This document shows positions 1-7,365 of a stretch of DNA of 38,313 nucleotides, piece by piece. The notes under the pieces were generated by a model. The model searched no databases. It saw only the letters and a program-made list of their open reading frames with translations, and was not told the DNA's origin. Every line of letters starts with the position of its first letter. Positions within the stretch are counted from its first letter, which is position 1. Location of the stretch: contig JAUIKF010000070.1 in NCBI GenBank assembly GCA_030430575.1, forward strand, positions 1-38,313. Direction: 5' to 3'. A program made the position numbers and the translations under genes. Origin of the DNA: Bacteroidia bacterium. Its GTDB lineage: Bacteria > Bacteroidota > Bacteroidia > J057.

Positions 1-105
1 TGCTTCCATTTGGGCGTCGCTCAAGTGTAATTGAGTAGGCAAGTTTTTTGTTTTTGATAATCCAAAATTCTGCCTACTCTTTCTCTTTTCCAAAAAGGTT
101 ATTCA
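1..105 (-). pseudogene. In-frame continuation of the interrupted CHAT domain, cut by window edge
   Basis: Reading on the minus strand past the TAG at 108-106 there is a second stop, TGA at 105-103. The same frame is then open to base 1 and encodes a stretch starting ITFLEKRKSRQNFG and ending LHLSDAQMEA. By eye it lines up without a gap with the intact CHAT protein at 20800-23454: LPSATIGSYLERKP there, IPQT, two stops, ITFLEKRKS here. The later part resembles the segment ahead of the catalytic His in CHAT proteins. This is best read as the remaining 3' part of the same gene, not a separate one. The catalytic His and Cys would lie outside the window. Confidence 0.55.
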
Positions 106-124
106 CTAGGTCTGAGGTATAACC
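98..124. repeat. Short repeat at the CHAT stop site, copy 1
   Basis: The 24 bases ttattcactaggtctgaggt plus ataa match 21 of 24 bases of a segment around 3641-3664. This copy holds the two stop codons that break the CHAT frame. In the minus-strand -1 frame both copies can read YT(S/L)DL(V/M)NN, with differences mostly silent or conservative. Confidence 0.5.
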
Positions 125-2280
125 TGAAATTGTTGAAGGAGGTAAGGGAGATTTCTCCAAGAAAAAGAGCCATTATTCTCCATTTCTTCTGCCAAACTGT
201 GAGATGGGTAGGTTAATAAAGCCTCAAAGGGTAGATACCCCAATTCACCATCGGGGATAATCGTTATCTGGGAAATCTCTTCTCTTCTAGGGGGGAGGAA
301 AGGGGCTAAAAGGTAATGATATAGGGATGTTCCCATTTGCATATAGGAATAAATCTCTTCTTCATCAGCCTGAGGTGATCGAATGATTTGAATAAACTGA
401 CTAAGGAGAGAGTCTAACACCTCTGTATGAGGAATTTGGTGTATGCTTATACCAGCAGAAGCTAAGCAGAATGCATACACCGTACTGTCTCCCCAAAAAT
501 AGGCTACGGTTCGTGCTTGTTTATGAGGTAATGTCTCGATGACTTCTATGGCACTAACGGTATAGGTATCGTATTTAAGCCGGTAGTAGTCAGGGAAGTC
601 TATTTCAAGGTCTTCAATAAACTGGCGATAGGCCTGCTCCAAAGCAAACAAATGCTGTTCCCATCTAGCTATTTTATCCCTATCAGAATTGTTTCGATTT
701 TGTTTAGCTTGAAATATCTTATCTTGGTAAAAATTAATATCTACCTTCAACTGCCGCTCTTTATTAATCAAGGTATCAGGCAATCCCCCGTTTAATTTGG
801 CCCCCGCATCCTGTAAATCCAGGTGGAGAACTGCGGCTTTGCTTTTCTCAGAAAAGAAAAAGGCATGGTGAAGATAGGTTTCATCTCCAGTAAGCTCATA
901 TAATGTCATGCACAACTCAATGGCATGTTCATAGGTAGGGCGCACTTTTTGGGATAAGAAAAGCTTAGACTTCGCATTTCTAAGGATATTTCGTCCCTTA
1001 TGTACTAACGAATCCGCCAATAAATAATGGGCTAATCCTAACTCTAAATCTTGCAATTGCCCATTTGTGTCGAACCTTTTTTTAAATGCTTTTGCTTTAA
1101 GGTCTAACATTGGCACAGCATCCAAAGGATGAACAACATCCTTCACCCTTGGAAGGCAGCTTACCTCGCTGCTGTCATTAAATTCTTGACAGAGTGATAG
1201 GATTGCCATTTGGTATTGCTGAAGGGCTGAGTCAGGGAAACCCAATATGGCATAGGTGTCAGCTATTCGTTGATAGGATTCAGCCATTTCGATGTGGCGT
1301 TCTCGACCTTTGTAGAAATCATTACGAATGGCATGTGCTTTTTTGAAGTGATTTAAGGCTGAAGGATAATCTTTTTTTAGGGAATAAATTTCGGCGCGAA
1401 GTTCTTGTTCGACTTGGGGGCGGAATGGGATATTGGGGATTTGGATTTTTGACGAGATGTCTAGATAATATGAAGCACTATCCAACTTACCCATTAATAT
1501 AAATAAGTCAGCTATACTATAGAAATTGTCTACTAATGAGTGATTTCCAATAATATTGTGTTTATTCTCTTTTATTCGTTTTTTTAAAATTGATGCTCCT
1601 AAAAGAAAATGTTTTATTGCTAAATCGTGATTTTCTAAATCACGATAGTTTGCTCCAAGGTTTGTGTATACAACAGAATATTCTTTCCAGTTTTTTTCTT
1701 GATTTTTATTTTTTATCCCTAAGGCTGCTTGATTGTATTTTAAAGCATCATTCTTATCTCCTAATAAATTACTAGCCACCCCTATATTATTATATACATA
1801 ACTCAATTCAGTTGAGTCTATTGGTTCTTTATTTAGGTGAAAATTAGCCGCCTTTTTTAAGAAGTGGAGAGCTTTGAGATAATCACCAATAAAAATATAA
1901 TAATCTCCCAAAGCGTTGAGAGAAAGTCCATGAATAAACTGAAAATCTTTAGAGTGGGCAGATGAAATTCTATAAGCTTCCAGTACGTATTGTTCTGCGG
2001 ACTCAAACTCTTCTTTAATACGACATGTAGTATAAATTCCTAACAATGAATACACGCTATACTCCCAATCTTGATCCTTTAAAAAAATATCTAATGAGGC
2101 TTCAAAATATACTTTTGCTGAATCGGGATTAAACTGATATATCTTATATCCGTTCTCAAAATAGTCACATCCCAAATTTGAGCTATCTGAATATATCTGC
2201 CCAGAAACCTCCAAATACATAAATAATATGACTAATGGTAAATAAAGCAGGAATTTAAGATAGTTATATAATAAGCTCAT
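106..2280 (-). CDS. TPR-CHAT domain protein, stopped inside the CHAT domain (probable pseudogene)
   Basis: This 724-residue exported protein has a signal peptide (about residues 1-28, ending VSGQ), an array of tetratricopeptide helices (about 40-390), a helical linker and the N-terminal half of a CHAT (caspase-HetF-associated-with-TPR) domain from about 575. The CHAT start is recognised from YFWGDSTVYAF and IPDGELGYLPFEALL, which match YFWGDSICYGI and IPDGQLYNLPFEAFLL in the intact paralogue at 20800-23454. The frame stops at PQT just where the paralogue has PSAT, so about 250 residues with the catalytic His and Cys are missing. Two adjacent stops (TAG, TGA) end it and the homologous frame continues to the window edge. 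It lies downstream of the T9SS-cargo gene with a strong hairpin between them. A truncated non-proteolytic product or stop readthrough cannot be excluded. Confidence 0.85.
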   Translation of the reverse strand: MSLLYNYLKFLLYLPLVILFMYLEVSGQIYSDSSNLGCDYFENGYKIYQFNPDSAKVYFEASLDIFLKDQDWEYSVYSLLGIYTTCRIKEEFESAEQYVLEAYRISSAHSKDFQFIHGLSLNALGDYYIFIGDYLKALHFLKKAANFHLNKEPIDSTELSYVYNNIGVASNLLGDKNDALKYNQAALGIKNKNQEKNWKEYSVVYTNLGANYRDLENHDLAIKHFLLGASILKKRIKENKHNIIGNHSLVDNFYSIADLFILMGKLDSASYYLDISSKIQIPNIPFRPQVEQELRAEIYSLKKDYPSALNHFKKAHAIRNDFYKGRERHIEMAESYQRIADTYAILGFPDSALQQYQMAILSLCQEFNDSSEVSCLPRVKDVVHPLDAVPMLDLKAKAFKKRFDTNGQLQDLELGLAHYLLADSLVHKGRNILRNAKSKLFLSQKVRPTYEHAIELCMTLYELTGDETYLHHAFFFSEKSKAAVLHLDLQDAGAKLNGGLPDTLINKERQLKVDINFYQDKIFQAKQNRNNSDRDKIARWEQHLFALEQAYRQFIEDLEIDFPDYYRLKYDTYTVSAIEVIETLPHKQARTVAYFWGDSTVYAFCLASAGISIHQIPHTEVLDSLLSQFIQIIRSPQADEEEIYSYMQMGTSLYHYLLAPFLPPRREEISQITIIPDGELGYLPFEALLTYPSHSLAEEMENNGSFSWRNLPYLLQQFQVIPQT

Positions 2281-2315
2281 TAGGAATACAGGGATAACAA
2301 ATTATTACTAGGATG

Positions 2316-2351
2316 AAAATTGCATAAGACAATATTGTCTTATGCAATTTT
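2316..2351. terminator. Perfect 36-bp palindrome, probable bidirectional terminator
   Basis: The arms aaaattgcataagacaat and attgtcttatgcaatttt are exact reverse complements with no spacer. The palindrome lies 10 bases past the stop of the T9SS-cargo gene and ahead of the CHAT gene. With its T-rich ends it probably terminates the cargo transcript, which would separate the two minus-strand genes. Confidence 0.65.
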
Positions 2352-2361
2352 TTATTTATAA

Positions 2362-3222
2362 TTACCTTTTCACCAATTTTTTAATGTTAAGACCAGAAGG
2401 GGTTGTAACTCTAAGAAAGTATATACCACTTGATAAGTCAGAAGTATGGTATTTTTTTTCAAACTCATAATCTACAGGATATTCATCTATTTCTTGAGAT
2501 AATACAGTTGAAATAGTTCTACCTGTATAATCTAGTAGTTCGATTTTAGTTATGGGCTTATTGTTAATTAACTTAATATTTATCTCAGATGTGAAAGGGT
2601 TTGGGAACACTATTACATTATTAGCAGGCCCGTTTTTTCTTATCCGTTGTCCTGTACCGGAATATTGCCCCTCCAATAGTTCACAATCGCAAGCAACATA
2701 CTCTTTACTTGTAAAAACGGCAGGTCCACTACCCTCACTTTCATACCCTGGCATTTCAGAAACCCTTTGTTCATTTTCACCATTTCTTGTCCATAATTCT
2801 CCAACTATTGTGTAACTACATAGCCCTAAATGATAAAAATTAAAACCATATATTGAGGTCGTAATTGCCCCTAAACTATCCATAAATATTGGTATTTCAA
2901 GGCAAGTTGTTCCACATAGAGTATTTATACTATTTGCCTGAGGGGTTACAAATGGCAAAAGAATACTTGTATTATTACCCGTTCCTTGAATATATATTTT
3001 GGCGAAGTAATTAGTGTGCTGCCAACTTGGATCTGGAGAGAAGTCAACAATTAACTTTTGATAAAGGGTACTTAAAGTAGAATCTAGTTGTCCACAATCA
3101 TCGTCTCCTCCACCATGTCCAAGAGAGGAGACAAAGCTAAATGTATGTTGTCCATAAATGCTCCCCATCATACATAACATTACCCAAAATAAAACCGTTT
3201 TTAAAAATGTACTAAAATTCAT
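2362..3222 (-). CDS. Secreted protein with T9SS type A C-terminal sorting domain
   Basis: This 286-residue protein starts with a signal peptide (hydrophobic stretch TVLFWVMLCMMGSIYGQ) and has a Cys-containing middle with no domain I recognise. The last ~85 residues are a typical type A sorting domain: VIVFPNPFTSEINIKL, then ITKIELLDYTGR and GIYFLRVTTPSG, ending in LVKR. Such domains direct export across the outer membrane by the T9SS, where they are cleaved. The mature part carries short Cys-rich segments (CGTTCLEIP, CDCELL), which suggests disulfides. It is the first gene of a minus-strand pair ahead of the broken CHAT gene; a hairpin terminator separates them. Its role is unknown. Confidence 0.88.
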   Translation of the reverse strand: MNFSTFLKTVLFWVMLCMMGSIYGQHTFSFVSSLGHGGGDDDCGQLDSTLSTLYQKLIVDFSPDPSWQHTNYFAKIYIQGTGNNTSILLPFVTPQANSINTLCGTTCLEIPIFMDSLGAITTSIYGFNFYHLGLCSYTIVGELWTRNGENEQRVSEMPGYESEGSGPAVFTSKEYVACDCELLEGQYSGTGQRIRKNGPANNVIVFPNPFTSEINIKLINNKPITKIELLDYTGRTISTVLSQEIDEYPVDYEFEKKYHTSDLSSGIYFLRVTTPSGLNIKKLVKR

Positions 3223-3526
3223 AATATTAAAAGGTTAATTGACCAAACAATAACTAGGAGCTTATCTCCCAATTTCTTTATCACCATCATTAGACGACTA
3301 ACCTAGTCTTATCTCAACAAAAAATGTAAAAATAATTCCAAGGAGATATAATACTGATGTACAATACCCATCAACAAGGTTCAATATTATTTGAACAACT
3401 GTCAATTACATTTACTATTAATTTCTAACAAATTGAATAAAACACATATTCCCTTATTAGGAGAATTATATCTTAGACGGCATAGATAACCTGTTTTAAG
3501 AATACTGCAAATACCCACAACAAAGT

Positions 3527-3613
3527 TGTCATCCTGAGCCCGTGAAGGATCTTACTAGGCTTATAGTCAGTGAGTTAAAGATAGTCAGATTCTTCACTTA
3601 GCTCAGAATGACA
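3527..3613. repeat. Palindromic intergenic repeat of the TGTCATNCTGAG type
   Basis: The left end tgtcatcctgagcccgtgaa runs into ggatct, and the right end agattcttcacttagctcag runs into aatgaca. These are imperfect reverse complements separated by about 34 bases. Elements with such TGTCAT/ATGACA ends are common between genes in Bacteroidota. A related but different element is at 9160-9325. Confidence 0.65.
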
Positions 3614-3638
3614 CCTTCGGTGTTTTGTTTCAAAGGCG

Positions 3639-3665
3639 GTTATTCATCAGGTCTAAGGTATAAAC
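3639..3665. repeat. Short repeat, copy 2 of the CHAT-stop segment
   Basis: This segment (ttattcatcaggtctaaggt followed by ataa) resembles the segment at the CHAT stop codons with three mismatches in 24. It lies in a gene-free region next to a palindromic repeat. The origin is unknown: a dispersed repeat or a decayed gene fragment. Confidence 0.45.
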
Positions 3666-3856
3666 ACCTTCATCCCAAAATCATGTACACGCACCACTTT
3701 ACTGAAATACCCCATCAATCTGGACCGATAGGAGGACGATCTGTTTCTCTAGCTCTTCATAACTTGTACTTGCCATAATCGAAGCTAATGCCTCCTCCCC
3801 ATTTTTATCGAGACAACCGAATCATTACGGTTGTTGCCATAGAACCCAAAACTCCT

Positions 3857-4324
3857 TCAGTCTTCCACAGGCTCTGCATCCTTCAGGATGTAGCTCAGCC
3901 CCATGGGCTCACTATTGAGCATCAGAATGCCTTTGAAGGTGACGACATCGTCGGTTTTGTAGCGCTTGTCGTAGCTGACCAGCCAGAGTTCCATGACGGA
4001 CTCGGGACCTGCGCCGCCACAGAAGAAGCATGCGCTGTAGGGGTTGGCGGAAAGGACGTAGTGATTGCCATCTACGTCGAGTGGAAGGATATAGCCTTTG
4101 ATGGTGACTTCCTGGCCTTCTAGGGCTTTGATCGCCTTGCTGAATTTGGGTTTATCAAACATGTCCCCTGCGCCGAGATTGTAATAGGATTTGTATTGTA
4201 CCTGGGCCAATAATTCCCAGGTAAGTTGTGTCTGGGCCTTTACTTGAGGAGTTAGGATAAAAAGGAGGGGAAGTAGAAAAAAGAGTTTATAGGAAATCGA
4301 ACTTGGTCGGCTAAGTATTTTCAT
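3857..4324 (-). CDS. Exported DUF3299-like protein
   Basis: I take the start at the ATG at 4324, giving 155 residues, because the longer frame from 4390 adds a segment without a signal peptide ahead of MKILSRPSS. From 4324 a clear signal peptide is present (SYKLFFLLPLLFILTPQVKAQ). The mature part has EVTIKGYILPLDVDGNHYVL followed by SACFFCGGAGPESVMELWLV, the layout of the DUF3299/OB-fold-like periplasmic family, in which a G(Y/F)xLPL motif precedes a Cys pair. The CxxC could bind a metal or form a disulfide. It stands alone, divergent from the phosphoesterase at 4544. Function unknown; family call moderately sure. Confidence 0.75.
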   Translation of the reverse strand: MKILSRPSSISYKLFFLLPLLFILTPQVKAQTQLTWELLAQVQYKSYYNLGAGDMFDKPKFSKAIKALEGQEVTIKGYILPLDVDGNHYVLSANPYSACFFCGGAGPESVMELWLVSYDKRYKTDDVVTFKGILMLNSEPMGLSYILKDAEPVED

Positions 4325-4543
4325 TTTTGGGTATCTTTGGAAGATAATTTTGAATGAGTGAATGTTGAATTTTGAATGATGACTTTTCAATCATTTGTCC
4401 AAAACACTTTATCTTTTGCAAGTTAGATGTGCCATTCGATCTTTGCAACGCGCAAGCTGTCCGAAAGTTGTCTGCTCAATCGAGAATACATCGCCAATGA
4501 ACCTTGAATTTTAACTTGATCTTTCTCCTAACTATTACATCCC

Positions 4544-6445
4544 ATGAGAATCCTCTTTACCTGCCTCTTTTTGCTGAGTTTCATCTTGGTTACCCCTTTT
4601 TCTACTTTTTCCCAAAATCGTCCTGATATTCCTGCTACACACAAAAACATCAAATACGATGATCAGGGGCGAATGTACGTGGACATCAAAGGAGATCGTG
4701 CTTACGAGGCCAAAGAGGAACCGCCGATTACGCTGGAACAGGTGATGGGAAATCCCAAGGGGACGGATACAGGCATTGCTTTTGATTTTGGTGAGAAAAG
4801 CTTCACTGGGACGATGTATTTTGGGCTGATTCCTTATGGTGACTCTAAGCATCCTCACCCCGTTTATCTGTATGCCTCCATGCCAATTGAGGAAGGAAAA
4901 GCAAGCGTGAATATCACGAAATACCTTTCAGGCAGATTTGACATGATTGGGTGGGAAGAATCTGGGTATGGAACGTTGGGCTATCGGGTAGTGAGTGATA
5001 AAGGAAGAATGTTGTATGATGGCAAAGTCAGTTTTAAAGGGAAAGGTCCCTTTCAGGTAGATGTGACTATCGTGGAAGGCCCCACGGTCCATCAAGTCAC
5101 GCCTAACAGCGCTGTGATCGCCTTCACTACCAACAAATCTATGAAAGGTAAGGTCATGGTAGGGGAGAAGACGTTTACAGATTTCAAAAAAACTAGCCTT
5201 CACGAGATAGAAGTCAATGGGTTGGAACCTGCTACAGAATATGGTTATACAGTAAAAGTAGGTGAAGGCGCTCAAACCTATTCCTTCCAAACAGCCCCTG
5301 CGGCTGGAAGTCGTTCCGCCTTCACTTTCGCTTATGCCAGTGATTCACGGGCAGGCAATGGCGGTGGCGAGCGCAATATCTACGGCGCCAATTTCTATAT
5401 CATGAAGAAGATCATGTCGCTAGCTAAGATGCGAGACGTCGCTTTCTTCCAGTTTTCAGGTGATCTGATCAATGGCTATGTGCCACATCCTGGGGAGATC
5501 GACTTGCAATACGCCAATTGGAAGCGCGCAGTGGAGCCTTTTGCCCATTACTTCCCTGTCTATATCAGCATGGGAAATCACGAGTCGCTGTTTCGGCGGT
5601 TTGTTTCGGATAAAACCAGTAGGTCGGGCGTACGGATAGACCGATTTCCCTATGAGACGGAGTCCATGGAGGCCGTTTTTGGGCGAAATTTTGTCAATCC
5701 CCACAATGGTCCAGCCAGTGAAGATGGGGCGTCTTATGACCCTGATCCTGATAAGATGGATTTCCCCTCTTACGATGAAAATGTCTTCTACTACACCCAC
5801 GACAATGTCGCGGTGGTGGTCCTTAACTCCAATTATTGGTACACCCCTTCCAAGACAGATATTCGCATCGCTGGGGGCGGACTGCACGGTTATATCATGG
5901 ATCAGCAGCTGGCGTGGTTTGAAAAGACGCTCCAAACCCTGGAAGCGGATTCAACCATCGATCATGTATTTGTGACCCAGCACACGCCGATGTTTCCCAA
6001 CGGCGGCCACGTCCACGACGACATGTGGTACAATGGTAGCAATGACCCTCGTCCTTTTGTTAACGGCAAGGGGCTTGGCAAGGGCATCATCGAGCGCCGC
6101 AACCAGCTCCTGGACCTTATGGTCAATAAAAGCCAGAAGGTCCTGGCCGTCCTCACAGGTGACGAGCATAATTTCGCGCTCACATCGCTAGACGGTGACA
6201 CAGAGATCCATCCTGATGGATTTTTTGGACAAAAAGTGGAACTATCTCGCACTTTGTATCAGGTGAATAATGGGGCAGCGGGTGCGCCTTATTACGCCCA
6301 GCAAGAGACGCCATGGACGCCTGATGTGAGCAATTTTACCACCCAACATGCGCTGGTATTATTTCACGTAGAGGGTGATTCCGTGGAAATGGAGGTGGTG
6401 AATCCGGATACGCTGGAGGAGATCATGCGGAAGAAATTAAGATAA
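4544..6445 (+). CDS. Exported metallophosphoesterase, purple acid phosphatase-like
   Basis: This 633-residue protein has a signal peptide (1-24, ending FSTFSQ), an N-terminal beta-rich region (about 30-180), a fibronectin III-like domain (about 178-255: PNSAVIAFTTN, LEPATEYGYTV) and a calcineurin-like phosphoesterase domain to about 600. Metal-ligand motifs are visible in order: DSR near Asp267, FSGDL, GNHE near 344-347, TQHTPMF and TGDEHNF. The last replaces the usual GHxH with GDEH, so the final ligand pattern is unusual. It probably hydrolyses phosphate esters or phosphodiesters in the periplasm or outside the cell; the substrate is unknown. It is monocistronic, divergent from the DUF3299-like gene. 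Confidence 0.85.
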   Translation: MRILFTCLFLLSFILVTPFSTFSQNRPDIPATHKNIKYDDQGRMYVDIKGDRAYEAKEEPPITLEQVMGNPKGTDTGIAFDFGEKSFTGTMYFGLIPYGDSKHPHPVYLYASMPIEEGKASVNITKYLSGRFDMIGWEESGYGTLGYRVVSDKGRMLYDGKVSFKGKGPFQVDVTIVEGPTVHQVTPNSAVIAFTTNKSMKGKVMVGEKTFTDFKKTSLHEIEVNGLEPATEYGYTVKVGEGAQTYSFQTAPAAGSRSAFTFAYASDSRAGNGGGERNIYGANFYIMKKIMSLAKMRDVAFFQFSGDLINGYVPHPGEIDLQYANWKRAVEPFAHYFPVYISMGNHESLFRRFVSDKTSRSGVRIDRFPYETESMEAVFGRNFVNPHNGPASEDGASYDPDPDKMDFPSYDENVFYYTHDNVAVVVLNSNYWYTPSKTDIRIAGGGLHGYIMDQQLAWFEKTLQTLEADSTIDHVFVTQHTPMFPNGGHVHDDMWYNGSNDPRPFVNGKGLGKGIIERRNQLLDLMVNKSQKVLAVLTGDEHNFALTSLDGDTEIHPDGFFGQKVELSRTLYQVNNGAAGAPYYAQQETPWTPDVSNFTTQHALVLFHVEGDSVEMEVVNPDTLEEIMRKKLR

Positions 6446-6579
6446 CGATGTCTGAACGCTTGTGCGGCCGATTGTCTGATTGTTGATGTTTTACTTGTCC
6501 TGAAAAAAGACTTGGCCAATGTTGATCCTTCTACTCTTGTAGTAGGCGGGAAATGTGTACTCGCTGTCGGCCTGAAGAA

Positions 6580-6605
6580 TGCCGAAACGCCAAAAAGGAA
6601 GTAGG
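6580..6605 (+). repeat. Dispersed 26-bp repeat, copy 1
   Basis: The sequence begins tgccgaaacgcca and ends aagtagg. It matches 16521-16546 in the same orientation with two mismatches in 26. Both copies lie just downstream of a plus-strand gene. Confidence 0.6.
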
Positions 6606-6722
6606 CGAATCATCAACCCTAATTTTTTATTGTAAAATCACCATCAACCGTTTCTCGCTCATTACGCTAGTCGCTTTGTTAGGTCCTTGATAACAAAAAA
6701 TTCGGGGTGACACATGTTTATT

Positions 6723-6730
6723 TATATTTG
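6723..6730 (+). promoter_or_regulatory. Candidate Bacteroidota -7 promoter box
   Basis: TATATTTG matches the Bacteroidota -7 consensus TAnnTTTG exactly. It is about 70 bases upstream of the HMA lipoprotein start. No clear TTTG -33 element is visible at the usual spacing, so support is partial. Confidence 0.3.
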
Positions 6731-6798
6731 GGCATAAAATGGGCGTCTGTATGGTGCTATTTGGTATATGACAAATAACTCCCTGACACATCAACTAT

Positions 6799-7176
6799 AT
6801 GCATCGAATTAATCAATCAATAATCAATCAATTAATAATTTCCCTACTCCTCATGGTGCTAGCGAGTTGTGGGGGGAACTGGCAAAAAGCGCAGTTCTTC
6901 GCGCAAGGGAACTGTGAAGCATGCAAAGCCCTTATCGAGGCTTCTCTCGATGACCAACCTGGCATAGACAGCGTAGGGTGGGATTTTGCTTCAAGCTTAA
7001 TCACGGTGAAATACGACCCTGCCAAAACCACTCCCGATCACCTGCAACAAGCCATCGCCAAAAAAGGCTTCGAAACGCAGTTCTATCCTGCAGATGCTGC
7101 AGCCCAGAAGGCTTTGCCTGCCTGTTGCCAGGAAGCAATCAACAGGAAGCTGAAAAGTAACCAATCACCTCACTGA
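6799..7176 (+). CDS. Lipoprotein with heavy-metal-associated (HMA) domain
   Basis: This is a 125-residue protein with a lipoprotein signal (LLLMVLASCGG, lipobox LASC near residue 24), so it is probably anchored in the envelope. An HMA/ferredoxin-like fold follows: the metal loop GNCEACKALI (CxxC, in place of GMTCxxC), then IDSVGWDFASSLITVKYDP and LQQAIAKKGFET. A further CC pair (PACCQEA) near residue 110 could also bind metal. Such proteins bind or pass soft metals such as copper. No efflux ATPase or copper regulator lies beside it. The upstream Asn/Gln/Ile-rich start (HRINQSIINQLII) is compatible with a short n-region. Confidence 0.8.
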   Translation: MHRINQSIINQLIISLLLMVLASCGGNWQKAQFFAQGNCEACKALIEASLDDQPGIDSVGWDFASSLITVKYDPAKTTPDHLQQAIAKKGFETQFYPADAAAQKALPACCQEAINRKLKSNQSPH

Positions 7177-7276
7177 GAAAGTTTTGAGTTTTTTGTTTTG
7201 GGTTTTGTGTTGGGGAGAGCCAACTATTTAGGTATTGGGATGGTTAGGAAGCTGTGGAAAGAAAGAAAGTAAAGAA

Positions 7277-7324
7277 AGACCTCGGAGGATTAATAGCCAA
7301 TTTTGGCTTAATCCTCCGAGGTCT
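7277..7324. repeat. GACCTCGGAGG palindromic repeat, copy 1 (hairpin)
   Basis: The arms agacctcggaggattaa and ttaatcctccgaggtct are perfect 17-base reverse complements, with a shorter inner agcc/ggc stem. A second copy lies at 37797-37844. It sits between the HMA gene and the CrtD-like gene and could end transcription of the former. Confidence 0.75.
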
Positions 7325-7330
7325 ACTGAG

Positions 7331-7365
7331 CTTAAACTCTTAAACAACTTGAACTTTTGAACCCT
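7331..7365. repeat. CTTAAAC...TTGAAC repeat, copy 1, over the CrtD-like start
   Basis: cttaaactcttaaacaactt continues to gaacttttgaaccct. It resembles 19941-19976 and contains the TTG used as the start of the desaturase gene. Confidence 0.45.

Larger units (their letters stand above)
3223..3856. other. Gene-free region with repeats
   Basis: About 630 bases lie between two minus-strand genes. They hold AT-rich sequence upstream of the cargo gene, an inverted-repeat element at 3527-3613 and the short repeat at 3639-3665. An open frame on the plus strand at 3788-4123 is only the shadow of the minus-strand gene at 3857-4324. I see no gene here. Confidence 0.7.
6446..6798. other. Gene-free region with a dispersed repeat and possible promoter
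   Basis: About 350 bases with no supported ORF. They include a 26-base segment at 6580-6605 that recurs at 16521-16546 and a TAnnTTTG box at 6723-6730 ahead of the HMA lipoprotein gene. Several partial inverted repeats rich in tagtagg and gccgaaac are visible. Confidence 0.6.

Noticed and set aside
3788-4123. Plus-strand frame of 111 residues
   Set aside because: It is a shadow of the exported DUF3299-like gene on the other strand.
5456-6252. Long minus-strand frames
   Set aside because: They are shadows of the phosphoesterase gene, with no signal or domain of their own.
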